From Bacilli bacterium (lineage in GTDB: Bacteria > Bacillota > Bacilli > Paenibacillales > NBRC-103111), in contig JAQBPR010000104.1 in the NCBI GenBank assembly GCA_028287395.1, forward strand, positions 1-64,000: a stretch of DNA of 64,000 nt, in the 5' to 3' direction. Positions 1-9,675 of the stretch are shown piece by piece. The stretch's first letter is position 1. Each line of letters opens with the position of its first letter. A model generated the notes under the pieces. The model did no database searches, had not been told where the DNA came from, and saw only the letters and a program-made list of their open reading frames with translations. Both the position numbers and the translations under genes were made by a program.

Positions 1-179
1 TTAATTAGTATTTGGTAAAAATTTGCTTGCCCACATTCTGCCTGCATAAAGTTCGAAAATCAAATGTAAAGAAAAGCTTATTTGTCCTCTTGGCTTTATT
101 ATACACGATTCAATGGAAAGAGAGGAAGCAGGGATAAGTGTAAAAAAGGGAAGGAGCATATCTACCATTTCAAAAGGGC

Positions 180-362
180 ATTTCATTTACATTAGGACTT
201 TTTATTTTACACATCTTCATTTGCATATGGGCTTATCGGGATGCATTGACTAGAACGGGACAACAAAACACGGCATTATTGGTGCTTCTAGCCATGATAT
301 TTTTTTCGGTGATTGGCATCATCGTATACTTCGTCATTCGTCAAGATTTGGGCCGAAGATGA
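180..362 (+). pseudogene. C-terminal part of a small two-TM membrane protein (PLDc_N-like 'IGIIVYFVIR' end), no canonical start codon in frame
   Basis: Frame ending at TGA 360-362 reads GLFILHIFICIWAYRDALTRTGQQNTALLVLLAMIFFSVIGIIVYFVIRQDLGRR; open back to a TAA at 141 but no ATG/GTG/TTG upstream of the first TM. Confidence 0.35.
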
Positions 363-519
363 CTGGAACTTTAATCTCTACGATTTCATAGGGATATATT
401 GCAGCTTGTTCGAATACATTTACGCTAGGAGTCTGTCCGACGAAAAGCTTGTGCAATTGAAGCTCGCAACTGTTTATTCATCGGGCAAATCATAGCCATA
501 ATGTAGGAGGGAAGCGCAG

Positions 520-3294
520 ATGGGTCAGAAACAAGAGTACCAATTGTCGGTCGAGGAAACATTGCAAGCGCAGCAAACTTTGCCGACACAAGGCTTGTTA
601 TGGGTTGAGGCTACCAAACGGAGAGGCCTTGTTGGCGCAAATGAGTTAACAGAAGGGAAGACAATAGCGCCGTTTATTTTATTTTTGAACCAATTTAAAG
701 ATTTTATGGTATTGGTGCTCATGGGAGCGACACTCATTTCCGGTCTATTAGGCGAATATTTAGATGCCATTACGATTGTGGCCATTATTGTCATGAATGG
801 TGTGCTTGGCTTTGTTCAAGAGTTTCGAGCGGAGCGGTCATTAAAAGCCTTAAAAGCATTATCTGCTCCTTCCGCGAAGGTCATTCGTGAAGGGGAGGTT
901 ACCCAAATTCCAGCTAAAGAATTGGTTCCAGGCGACTTGATTGCGCTTGAAAGCGGAGATCGAATTCCCGCAGATATTCGTTGGATCAAAGCAAACAATG
1001 TTTACGTGGAGGAATCGGCGCTGACAGGTGAGTCGTTCGCAGTAAGCAAGCATACGGACTCTATACCTGCGGATCAAATTCCTTTAGGCGATCAAAAGAA
1101 TTTGGGTTTTATGGGTACGATGATGACTCGCGGAACAGGAACGGGTATTGTCGTTCGTACAGCAATGGACACGGAAATGGGTAAAATCGCCGGGTTGATT
1201 CAGGGAACGGAAACAATGGAAACCCCACTGCAGCATCGTTTAGAGCAACTAGGTAAAATATTAATTATCCTTTCCATCGGACTGACCATCCTGGTTGTAG
1301 CTGCGGGGATTATCCATGGTCAGCCGCCGTATTCGATGTTTTTGGCAGGCGTCAGTTTAGCAGTCGCTGCCATTCCTGAAGGATTGCCAGCGATTGTAAC
1401 GATAGCATTAGCATTAGGCGTACAGCGAATGATTAGACGTAAAGCCATTGTTCGTAAATTACCCTCTGTGGAAACACTTGGATGTGCTTCCGTGATCTGC
1501 TCTGATAAAACGGGGACATTGACCCAGAATAAAATGACGGTGACTCATGTTTGGTTGGGTGGTCAGCTATTAGATGTTACGGGAGATGGTTATGAACCCA
1601 AGGGAGACATTACATTTGAAGGAAGTCCAGTTCATATTCGCACGAATGATATGCTGCGCCAGTTAATGCATGCTTCTGTATTATGCAACAATGCTTCATT
1701 AACAGAGGAATTACCTGAGGCTCAAGGCAAAAAATCAAAAGTGGAGATCAAACGAAATTGGGTGATAAAAGGGGATCCCACAGAAGGTGCGTTAATGGTG
1801 CTTGGCGCAAAAGCAGGGGTGACCTTAACGTCTATTCCAAACTCTTTTCAACGGATAAAAGAATTTCCGTTTGATTCGGAAAGAAAAAGAATGTCAGTGG
1901 CAATGGCTTATTCAGGTGGAACTATGATTTATACGAAAGGTGCACCAGATGTCTTGATGGAGCAATGTAACTATATACTCTGGGACAATAAAGTCATCCC
2001 TTTTACAAACACTTTGCGGCAGAAGGTTATGGCAGCCAACGAGGCTATGGCCAGGTCTGCTTTACGTGTTCTTGGGACTGCTTATCGCGAAATGAAAACA
2101 ATAGAGCCTTTCGAGGATGCGGATCAGGTAGAAGCAAATCTCGTTTTTATTGGTTTGGCAGGGATGATCGATCCACCGCGTAAGGAAGTTCGTGAAGCCA
2201 TTGTTAAATGTAAAAAGGCTGGCATACGCACAATTATGATTACTGGAGATCATCGCACAACTGCTGAAGCCATTGCGAAACAGCTCGGGATGCTTCCGCC
2301 CAAAGGATTAACGCTGGATGGCCAGCAATTATCCAACATGACAGAGGAAGAACTGGACGCGAAAGTGGAAGATGTTTATGTTTATGCAAGGGTATCGCCG
2401 GAGCACAAACTAAACATTGTGAAAGCATTACAACGTAAAGGCCACGTTGTTGCGATGACCGGAGATGGAGTAAATGACGCTCCGGCGATCAAAGCAGCCG
2501 ATATTGGGATTTCAATGGGGATCAGTGGAACGGATGTTGCTAAGGAAGCTTCCTCCCTTATTCTCAGTGATGATAATTTTGCTACGATTGTGGCGGCGAT
2601 TGAAGAGGGACGTGGCATTTATGAAAATATTCGTAAATTTATCCGTTATTTACTCGCTTCAAACGTTGGCGAAATTTTAACGATGTTCTTCGCGATGATG
2701 CTTGCACTTCCTTTACCGTTACTCCCTATTCAAATTTTGTGGGTTAACCTTGTGACGGATGGTTTGCCAGCTATGGCACTTGGCATCGATCAAGCGGAAA
2801 AGGACTTAATGCAGCATAGGCCGCGTTCTGCCAAGGAAAATATTTTTGCGCGCAGGCTCGGATGGAAAATTGTGAGCCGTGGTTTTTTAATCGGAATTTG
2901 TACATTAGGCGCATTTTGGCTGACTTTACATCATCAATTGGATGACACTGCAGGATTATTAAAAGCACAGTCGGTTGCTTTCGCTACGCTTGTTATGGCA
3001 CAGCTTATTCACGTTTTTGATTGTCGCAGTTCACGTTCGATTTTCCATCGCAATCCCCTACAGAATCGCTATTTGGTGTTGGCTGTCTTTTCTTCGCTGG
3101 TCTTACTTTTAGGCGTCATGTATGTAAGCGCCTTGCAGCCGATTTTTAAAACGGTGCCTTTAGATTGGAAAGATTGGATTCTTGTCTTAATCGCGGCAGG
3201 CATTCCGACATTTTTAATGGGATTCGGAAGCTTGATGCAAACTCCTTCACGTAAAAAGAGAATAAGCTACAGCACCAAGTCAATCACTCGTTGA
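520..3294 (+). CDS. Cation-transporting (calcium-type) P-type ATPase
   Basis: [13 protein letters not shown] phosphorylation motif, [30 protein letters not shown] before ATG. Confidence 0.95.
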   Translation: MGQKQEYQLSVEETLQAQQTLPTQGLLWVEATKRRGLVGANELTEGKTIAPFILFLNQFKDFMVLVLMGATLISGLLGEYLDAITIVAIIVMNGVLGFVQEFRAERSLKALKALSAPSAKVIREGEVTQIPAKELVPGDLIALESGDRIPADIRWIKANNVYVEESALTGESFAVSKHTDSIPADQIPLGDQKNLGFMGTMMTRGTGTGIVVRTAMDTEMGKIAGLIQGTETMETPLQHRLEQLGKILIILSIGLTILVVAAGIIHGQPPYSMFLAGVSLAVAAIPEGLPAIVTIALALGVQRMIRRKAIVRKLPSVETLGCASVICSDKTGTLTQNKMTVTHVWLGGQLLDVTGDGYEPKGDITFEGSPVHIRTNDMLRQLMHASVLCNNASLTEELPEAQGKKSKVEIKRNWVIKGDPTEGALMVLGAKAGVTLTSIPNSFQRIKEFPFDSERKRMSVAMAYSGGTMIYTKGAPDVLMEQCNYILWDNKVIPFTNTLRQKVMAANEAMARSALRVLGTAYREMKTIEPFEDADQVEANLVFIGLAGMIDPPRKEVREAIVKCKKAGIRTIMITGDHRTTAEAIAKQLGMLPPKGLTLDGQQLSNMTEEELDAKVEDVYVYARVSPEHKLNIVKALQRKGHVVAMTGDGVNDAPAIKAADIGISMGISGTDVAKEASSLILSDDNFATIVAAIEEGRGIYENIRKFIRYLLASNVGEILTMFFAMMLALPLPLLPIQILWVNLVTDGLPAMALGIDQAEKDLMQHRPRSAKENIFARRLGWKIVSRGFLIGICTLGAFWLTLHHQLDDTAGLLKAQSVAFATLVMAQLIHVFDCRSSRSIFHRNPLQNRYLVLAVFSSLVLLLGVMYVSALQPIFKTVPLDWKDWILVLIAAGIPTFLMGFGSLMQTPSRKKRISYSTKSITR

Positions 3295-3405
3295 TGAATA
3301 AAAAGCGACGTTTAGGCTATGCATTCGGCTGCTTTTAAGATATGATTAAGTCTAATTGAGGAAAATCATAGCCTTACCTATTTTGAAGCAGAGGTGTACG
3401 AACAC

Positions 3406-4242
3406 ATGGAATTTACAAAAATGCATGGCTTAGGGAATGACTTTATCCTTATTCAAGGAGAGTCGAAGTTACCAACCAATGCTTCACAACTTGCCATCGA
3501 ATTATGCAATCGATTTTTTGGGATTGGCGCTGATGGCCTGGTTTATATTTTACCTTCTGAAAAAGCGGATTTTATGATGCGAATTATTAACTCTGACGGA
3601 TCAGAAGCAGAACAATGCGGAAATGCCATTCGCTGCGTGGCTAAATATGTTTATGACCATGGATTGATCGAGCAAACTGAAATGGCCATTGAAACTTTAG
3701 GCGCAGGTGCGCAAAAAGTTCAAATGAAGCTAAAAGACGGAAAAGTGGACACCGTACGAGTGGACATGGGTGCGCCAATTCTTAAAGGAACGCAAGTACC
3801 AACAACGGTAGATCAAGATATTGTGAAGGATTATCCGATTGAAGTGGATGGTCGACAATTCCGGTTTACTGCCGTCTCTATGGGGAATCCGCATTGTGTC
3901 ATTTATGTCGATGATGCCGTGAATATGGATTTGCAAACCTGGGGTCCCAAGCTTGAAACTCACCCGATGTTTCCTAAAAAAATGAATGTCGAATTTGTAA
4001 CAGTGAAATCGCGTGGTTATACGGATATGCGTGTATGGGAACGTGGAGCGGGACCTACATTAGCTTGTGGAACAGGTGCTTGCGCTACATTAGTTGCTTC
4101 TGTTTTGAATGGATTAACAGATCGTGAGGCAATCGTTTCGTTAAAAGGCGGCGATTTGTTTATTGAGTGGAACGAGCAGGATAATCATGTTTATATGACC
4201 GGTCCAGCTCAAGAAGTGTTTAAAGGAACGGTGGCGAAATAA
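3406..4242 (+). CDS. dapF: Diaminopimelate epimerase
   Basis: MEFTKMHGLGNDFILI, GNAIRCVAKY, ACGTGACAT motifs; AGAGGTG upstream of ATG 3406. Confidence 0.95.
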   Translation: MEFTKMHGLGNDFILIQGESKLPTNASQLAIELCNRFFGIGADGLVYILPSEKADFMMRIINSDGSEAEQCGNAIRCVAKYVYDHGLIEQTEMAIETLGAGAQKVQMKLKDGKVDTVRVDMGAPILKGTQVPTTVDQDIVKDYPIEVDGRQFRFTAVSMGNPHCVIYVDDAVNMDLQTWGPKLETHPMFPKKMNVEFVTVKSRGYTDMRVWERGAGPTLACGTGACATLVASVLNGLTDREAIVSLKGGDLFIEWNEQDNHVYMTGPAQEVFKGTVAK

Positions 4243-6159
4243 ATGAAGGCTGATCTAAAATCAGATCTACGTCAAAAGCTAAAAGAAGCCATTATAGTTG
4301 GCGATGGAGCGATGGGGACCTATTTATATCAGCTTGGTTTTCCAATCGGCGTATCCTATGAAGAGTTTAATTTATTAAAACCGGATATCATTATGGATGT
4401 GCACCGCCGTTATTATGAGGCTGGTGCACGTTTGATTGAGACGAATACTTTTTCTGCTAATCGTGAAAAGCTGTCCAAATATGGCTTGGAGAATGAAGTT
4501 GCAGCCATCAATCGTGCTGGCGTACAAATCGCGCGTCAAGCAGTTGGAAAAGACGCTTATGTAGTAGGAGCGGTGGGCTCGATCCGTGCCGGAAAAAGGA
4601 CAAACATTTCTTCAAATCAGATCGAATTTGATTTGCAGCAGCAGATTGAAGCCTTAATTGAAGCTGAAATTGATGGTGTTTTGCTAGAAACATTTTATGA
4701 TTTTGCGGAAATGAAAACAGCATTGGGTTTGATACGAAAAGTGTGTGATTTGCCTGTTATTTGTCAATTTGCCACGGAAGGTAATGGATTAACTCGTGAC
4801 GGTGTGCTGTTTACAGAAGCATTTCAACAGTTACAGGAGAATGGAGCCGATGTGATTGGCTTCAATTGTCATAGCGGACCCAATGGGATTTTACGCGCAT
4901 TGGAAAAATTGGTATCCCATTTTACTATGCCTTTTTCTGTATTTCCTAATGCAGGCTTACCCGGTTATATCGATGGACGCTTTACGTACATGGCAGCACC
5001 AGAATATTTTGCTGAAACAGCACTGCAATTTGCTGATTTGGGAGTCCGGATCATCGGAGGATGCTGCGGAACAACACCAGAGCATATTGGCGCTATGGTT
5101 AAAGCTCTTAACGGATATGTACCGCAGCAAAATACTTTAAAACTGGAAAAAAACGAGCTATCCGGTTCATCACTGATTGTTATTGGTGAATCTAAGCTAA
5201 GTGATAAACAGCTTGCTGTTGAACTGCCTTTAGCTGAACCTTCTATTCTTGAACTTGTCCAAAAACGCCATACCGTTATCGTGGAATGGGATTCTCCAAG
5301 GGACTTGGCTATTAATAAATTTATGCAAGGCTCACAAGCGTTAAAGGATGCTGGCGCTGATGCGGTCACTTTAGCGGATAATTCTCTTGCACAGACACGG
5401 ATCAGCAATATGTCGATGGGGCATTTAATCAAAGATCGTCTTGGCATCCGTCCATTGCTACATGTTGCATGCCGTGATCGAAATCTCATTGGCACCCAAT
5501 CCCATTTAATGGGATTGCACGCTTTAGGGATTAATCATGTTCTAGCGATTACAGGTGATCCTGCGAGAGTAGGCGATCTTCCCGGTTCCAGCTCCGTTTA
5601 TGATTTGACGTCATTTGATTTGATTCGAATGACGAAACAATTAAATGAAGGGGTAGCTTTTTCCGGAAAATTATTAAAACAAAAAGCGAATTTTATCGTA
5701 GGGGCTGCGTTTGATCCGAATGTTAAGTATATGGACAAAGGTGTCCAACGAATGGAAAAAAAAGTAGCTGCGGGTGCAGATTATTTTATGACGCAGCCCG
5801 TATTTGATCCGTTGCAAATTGAAAAATTTTATATGGCTTCAAAGCATTTGAATGTGCCTATTTTTATTGGAATTATGCCTTTGATGAGTGGTCGCAACGC
5901 TGAATTTTTGCATAATGAGGTTCCGGGAATTCGGATTTCTGAGGAGATACGCAAACGGATGGCCAATTTAGAGGGCGAAGCGGGACGGAAAATGGGTATT
6001 GTCATTGCCAAAGAGCTCGTTGATGTTGCGATGCGCTATTTTAAAGGGATTTATTTTATGACACCGATGATTTTTTATGATATGACCGTTGAATTAACGC
6101 AATATGTATGGAAAAAATCCAATCGCAGCGATTTGCCCTTGTACCCGTCATCAAAATGA
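4243..6159 (+). CDS. yitJ: Bifunctional homocysteine S-methyltransferase / 5,10-methylenetetrahydrofolate reductase (YitJ type)
   Basis: N-terminal GDGAMGTYLYQLG...GGCCGTTPEHI (homocysteine methyltransferase) and C-terminal MTHFR-like ITGDP...FMTQPVFDP. Confidence 0.93.
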   Translation: MKADLKSDLRQKLKEAIIVGDGAMGTYLYQLGFPIGVSYEEFNLLKPDIIMDVHRRYYEAGARLIETNTFSANREKLSKYGLENEVAAINRAGVQIARQAVGKDAYVVGAVGSIRAGKRTNISSNQIEFDLQQQIEALIEAEIDGVLLETFYDFAEMKTALGLIRKVCDLPVICQFATEGNGLTRDGVLFTEAFQQLQENGADVIGFNCHSGPNGILRALEKLVSHFTMPFSVFPNAGLPGYIDGRFTYMAAPEYFAETALQFADLGVRIIGGCCGTTPEHIGAMVKALNGYVPQQNTLKLEKNELSGSSLIVIGESKLSDKQLAVELPLAEPSILELVQKRHTVIVEWDSPRDLAINKFMQGSQALKDAGADAVTLADNSLAQTRISNMSMGHLIKDRLGIRPLLHVACRDRNLIGTQSHLMGLHALGINHVLAITGDPARVGDLPGSSSVYDLTSFDLIRMTKQLNEGVAFSGKLLKQKANFIVGAAFDPNVKYMDKGVQRMEKKVAAGADYFMTQPVFDPLQIEKFYMASKHLNVPIFIGIMPLMSGRNAEFLHNEVPGIRISEEIRKRMANLEGEAGRKMGIVIAKELVDVAMRYFKGIYFMTPMIFYDMTVELTQYVWKKSNRSDLPLYPSSK

Positions 6160-6180
6160 ATTAAAATAGATAAGATATAT

Positions 6181-6209
6181 ACTTACGATGTCTGCTTGTG
6201 AAAACAAGC
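6181..6209 (+). promoter_or_regulatory. Leader motif copy A: ACTTACGATGTCT + GCTTGT-GAAA-ACAAGC hairpin upstream of yicC
   Basis: Same architecture seen at 7224 and 59252. Confidence 0.55.
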
Positions 6210-6227
6210 TCTTGGATGTGATAGCTC

Positions 6228-7109
6228 TTGATTCAAAGTATGACAGGTTTCGGACAAGCGATCCAAACCAATGAAGGTTACCGGCTGCAAGTTGAATTGA
6301 AATCAGTGAATCATCGTTTTCTGGAGATGAATATTCGCCTACCGCGTGAATGGATACGCTTAGAGGACGTGTTAAAGCAAAAGATTCGTTCTGTAGTGCA
6401 TCGAGGGAAGGTCGACGTTTTTGTCAATATTTATCGCGAGACGCTGGTCGATCAAAAGGTTATTCTTGATTGGTCGCTTGCAGAAGCTTACTTTAATGCG
6501 GCTCAGCAGTTAAGAGCTAAATTCGGCTTACCAGATACGTTTTCGATCCAAGATTTGCTGCATATTCCTGATTTAATCACGCTTTCTGATCAGCCTGACG
6601 AAGCAAATCCTGCGATACAGGATTCCTTACTTGCCTGTACGGAAAACGCTTTGCGCGAATTGCTTTTTATGCGAGACGCGGAAGGGAAACATTTACACGC
6701 AGATTTGATGTTGAGATTACAAGTATTGAAGTCTTTGCATCAATCTATGCAGGTATTGGCTCCTAAGGTGGTCGAGCAATATAAAATAAAATTGCAAACA
6801 CGAATCCAGGAAATGCTTGAAGGAAAGCCGCTGGATGAATATCGCATCTTGCAAGAGGCAGCGATTTATGCGGATCGTTCGAATATTGACGAAGAGCTAA
6901 CACGACTTGATAGTCATTTTCAACAATTTACTCGACTGCTTGTTCACGAAGATCCTTCGGGGCGAAAGCTGGATTTTTTACTACAGGAAATGAACCGAGA
7001 AGTAAACACAATTGGCTCTAAAGCGAATCATACTGATTTGCTCAATGATGTAGTCGAGATGAAGGCGGAATTGGAAAAAATGCGTGAGCAAGTTCAAAAT
7101 ATACAATAA
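6228..7109 (+). CDS. yicC: YicC/YloC family endoribonuclease (TTG start)
   Basis: MIQSMTGFGQA...VELKSVNHRFLEMNIRLP; C-term DFLLQEMNREVNTIGSKAN. Confidence 0.93.
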   Translation: MIQSMTGFGQAIQTNEGYRLQVELKSVNHRFLEMNIRLPREWIRLEDVLKQKIRSVVHRGKVDVFVNIYRETLVDQKVILDWSLAEAYFNAAQQLRAKFGLPDTFSIQDLLHIPDLITLSDQPDEANPAIQDSLLACTENALRELLFMRDAEGKHLHADLMLRLQVLKSLHQSMQVLAPKVVEQYKIKLQTRIQEMLEGKPLDEYRILQEAAIYADRSNIDEELTRLDSHFQQFTRLLVHEDPSGRKLDFLLQEMNREVNTIGSKANHTDLLNDVVEMKAELEKMREQVQNIQ

Positions 7110-7191
7110 GAGTGTGTTCAAAAAATGGCGAAATGGAGTAATGGGTGTGCTTATTCATTACGCAACATAGCTATACTTTTTGAACAGACTC
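7110..7191 (+). mobile_element. 82-bp MITE-like element (copy 1, complete)
   Basis: GAGTGTGTTCAAAAA (7110-7124) / TTTTTGAACAGACTC (7177-7191) inverted ends, 14/15 match; AATAA direct repeat on both sides (7105-7109, 7192-7196). Confidence 0.75.
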
Positions 7192-7223
7192 AATAAGGAT
7201 AATTTTCTAGTGAAACACAGTAT

Positions 7224-7263
7224 ATGCTTACGATGCTAGCTTGCCACAGCAAGCTTATAGGGG
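7224..7263 (+). promoter_or_regulatory. Leader motif copy B: ATGCTTACGATGCT + AGCTTGC-CACA-GCAAGCT hairpin abutting the remA RBS
   Basis: Recurrent sequence plus compensatory hairpin; see copies A and C. Confidence 0.6.
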
Positions 7264-7272
7264 GACATTCAG

Positions 7273-7533
7273 ATGGCTATTAAATTAATTAATATTGGTT
7301 TCGGGAATATTGTTTCCGCGAATCGCATCATATCTATTGTTAGTCCGGAATCTGCTCCGATCAAAAGAATAATTCAGGAAGCGCGCGATCGCCATATGTT
7401 GATTGACGCTACCTATGGTCGACGCACTCGAGCCGTTATTATTACCGATAGCGATCATGTTATTTTGTCTGCTGTACAACCAGAGACGGTTGCGCATCGA
7501 CTTTCCAACAAGGAAGATGATCATGACGAATAA
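7273..7533 (+). CDS. remA: Extracellular matrix regulator RemA (DUF370)
   Basis: [57 protein letters not shown]. Confidence 0.95.
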   Translation: MAIKLINIGFGNIVSANRIISIVSPESAPIKRIIQEARDRHMLIDATYGRRTRAVIITDSDHVILSAVQPETVAHRLSNKEDDHDE

Positions 7534-8161
7534 GCAAGTGCCTGATTTGAACAGTGGCAGGGGAATTCTTATGGTACTTTCCGGACCCTCAGGTGTAGGT
7601 AAAGGCACCGTATGCACCGCCTTAAGAAAAAGTACAATGGATTTGGTTTACTCCGTTTCAGCGACTACACGCGCTCCACGCGAAGGTGAGATCGATGGCG
7701 TTAATTATTTTTTTAAAAGCAAGGAACAGTTTTTAGAGATGATCGCCAATGATGAGTTGTTGGAATGGGCGGAGTACGTCGGTAATTACTACGGTACGCC
7801 GCAGCAATTTGTTGAAGAAACGCTTGCTTCCGGTAAAGACGTCATCCTAGAAATCGAAGTTCAAGGCGCGTTAAAAGTTAAGAAAAAGTTCCCAGAGGGT
7901 GTCTTTACATTTCTTTTGCCCCCATCCCTTGATGAGCTGCAGAATCGGATTGAAACAAGAGGCACGGAAAGTGAAGAAACAATTCGCAACCGTATGTCTG
8001 TTGCGCAAGAGGAAATACAGCTTTTGGAACATTATGATTACGCAATTGTGAATGATCAGGTGGAGACGGCATGCCGTCGTATTCAATCCATTTTAATCGC
8101 CGAGCGGTGCCGGCAAGTAAGAGTGCTGCACAAAATACAAAAATGGATGGATGAGGTGTAG
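7523..8161 (+). CDS. gmk: Guanylate kinase
   Basis: [15 protein letters not shown]-loop, [14 protein letters not shown]; start set at ATG 7523 rather than the track's 7403. Confidence 0.95.
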   Translation: MTNKQVPDLNSGRGILMVLSGPSGVGKGTVCTALRKSTMDLVYSVSATTRAPREGEIDGVNYFFKSKEQFLEMIANDELLEWAEYVGNYYGTPQQFVEETLASGKDVILEIEVQGALKVKKKFPEGVFTFLLPPSLDELQNRIETRGTESEETIRNRMSVAQEEIQLLEHYDYAIVNDQVETACRRIQSILIAERCRQVRVLHKIQKWMDEV

Positions 8162-8164
8162 TAC

Positions 8165-8392
8165 ATGTTATATCCTTCAATCGACAAATTGCTCGAAAAA
8201 GTGGACAGTAAGTATTCTTTGGTGGTAGCAGCTTCTAAACGTGCAAGATCATTGCGTGATGGTGCCAAATCAGAACTCCGCAGTCCGAAATCGTTTAAAC
8301 AGGTTGGCGTTGCATTGGAAGAATTGTACGGAGATTACATTTCATACGAAAAGCTTCCAGAAAAAGAAGGAATCAAGGCTAAGCAACAGTAA
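8165..8392 (+). CDS. rpoZ: DNA-directed RNA polymerase subunit omega
   Basis: MLYPSIDKLLEKVDSKYSLVVAASKRARSLRDGA; position gmk-rpoZ-coaBC. Confidence 0.95.
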   Translation: MLYPSIDKLLEKVDSKYSLVVAASKRARSLRDGAKSELRSPKSFKQVGVALEELYGDYISYEKLPEKEGIKAKQQ

Positions 8393-8398
8393 TTTTCT

Positions 8399-8428
8399 AT
8401 AACAACCCTGGCGGTTGTTATTTTTTTC
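8399..8428 (+). terminator. Rho-independent terminator after rpoZ
   Basis: AACAACC-CTGGC-GGTTGTT followed by T run. Confidence 0.8.
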
Positions 8429-8463
8429 TCATAAACTCATTCTAGAAAGCGCGGTGGATAAAA

Positions 8464-9675
8464 ATGCTGCAAGGGAGATCAATACTTTTGGGAGTATGTG
8501 GTGGTATTGCTGCTTATAAAGCTGCGTCGCTGTGTAGTAAATTAGCGCAGGCAGGCGCGGAAGTGCATGTGATTATGACAGCATCAGCAATTAAATTTAT
8601 CGCTCCGCTTACCTTTCAAACTTTGTCCGGACATGCTGTTTCAGTGGATACTTTTACAGAGGAAGATCCTTCGGTTGTTTCGCATATTCATTTGGCAGAC
8701 CATGCAGATTTAATTGTTATTGCGCCTGCGACAGCAAACATGATTGCAAAAATGGCACAAGGTTTAGCTGATGATATGCTAAGTACTACTTTACTTGCTG
8801 CAACGGCACCGGTTTTGGTCGTTCCAGCGATGAATGTTCATATGTTTGCGCATCCAGCTGTTGAGAACAATATGCGGATTTTACGGGAACGCAAGGTGCA
8901 TTTTATTGAGCCTAACGAAGGGCAATTGGCTTGCGGATACGTGGGTAAAGGTCGATTGGCTGAGCCGGAGGAAATTTATTCGGCAATTGAAAAGCTTCTT
9001 TCGTTGAATAAGCCGCTGCTCGGTAAAAGGGTGCTTGTGACTGCGGGTGGAACCAAAGAACGGATCGATCCCGTGCGTTTCCTTTCAAATGATTCATCTG
9101 GAAAAATGGGTTTTGCCATAGCTGAAGCTGCAAAGGAAATGGGCGCGGAAGTGACGCTTATTTATGGATCAACCACGGCTGCATTACCTGCTGGATTGGA
9201 ATTGATTCCAATTGATTCAGCTCAAGACATGCTAGATGCGGTGATGACTAAGCTTCCCGAAATAGATGTTGTGATTAAAGCGGCTGCTGTCGCTGATTAT
9301 CGGCCTATTGAAATTTCAAAGCAAAAAATAAAGAAAACAGAAGACATATTATCCCTCTCTTTGGTGAAAAACACAGATATTTTACATTTAATTGGAGAGC
9401 GTAAAACGCATCAATTCATCGTTGGATTTGCAGCAGAAACAGAGGAGCTAGAAGTAAATGCCATGGCCAAGCTGCAGCGAAAAAAATGCGATTTAATCGT
9501 AGCGAACGATCTGACTCGTGATGGTGCCGGATTTGGAACGGATACGAATATTATCCAAATTTATGATCGTAACGGACTTGTTGAAGCGCTTCCGATTATG
9601 GATAAAAGCGCAGCAGCCAAGCGATTATTAACGTTAATTGCTGAGCGCATTTCCATCCCAAGGAGCGATGGCTAA
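8464..9675 (+). CDS. coaBC: Bifunctional phosphopantothenoylcysteine decarboxylase / phosphopantothenate-cysteine ligase
   Basis: GVCGGIAAYKA, PAMNVHM, LVTAGGTKERIDPVRFLSNDSSGKMG. Confidence 0.95.
   Translation: MLQGRSILLGVCGGIAAYKAASLCSKLAQAGAEVHVIMTASAIKFIAPLTFQTLSGHAVSVDTFTEEDPSVVSHIHLADHADLIVIAPATANMIAKMAQGLADDMLSTTLLAATAPVLVVPAMNVHMFAHPAVENNMRILRERKVHFIEPNEGQLACGYVGKGRLAEPEEIYSAIEKLLSLNKPLLGKRVLVTAGGTKERIDPVRFLSNDSSGKMGFAIAEAAKEMGAEVTLIYGSTTAALPAGLELIPIDSAQDMLDAVMTKLPEIDVVIKAAAVADYRPIEISKQKIKKTEDILSLSLVKNTDILHLIGERKTHQFIVGFAAETEELEVNAMAKLQRKKCDLIVANDLTRDGAGFGTDTNIIQIYDRNGLVEALPIMDKSAAAKRLLTLIAERISIPRSDG

Noticed and set aside
1-186. 61-aa minus-strand ORF
   Set aside because: No RBS, no recognisable similarity; overlaps an opposite-strand frame with clear TM composition
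313-495. 60-aa plus-strand ORF upstream of the ATPase
   Set aside because: No RBS, starts inside the membrane-protein frame, composition unconvincing
486-3374. Shared AAATCATAGCC string near 486 and 3364
   Set aside because: Only 11 nt identical with no extended similarity; chance level in AT-rich DNA
4965-5495. 176-aa minus-strand ORF
   Set aside because: Antisense inside the yitJ-like gene, low-complexity Ser-rich shadow translation
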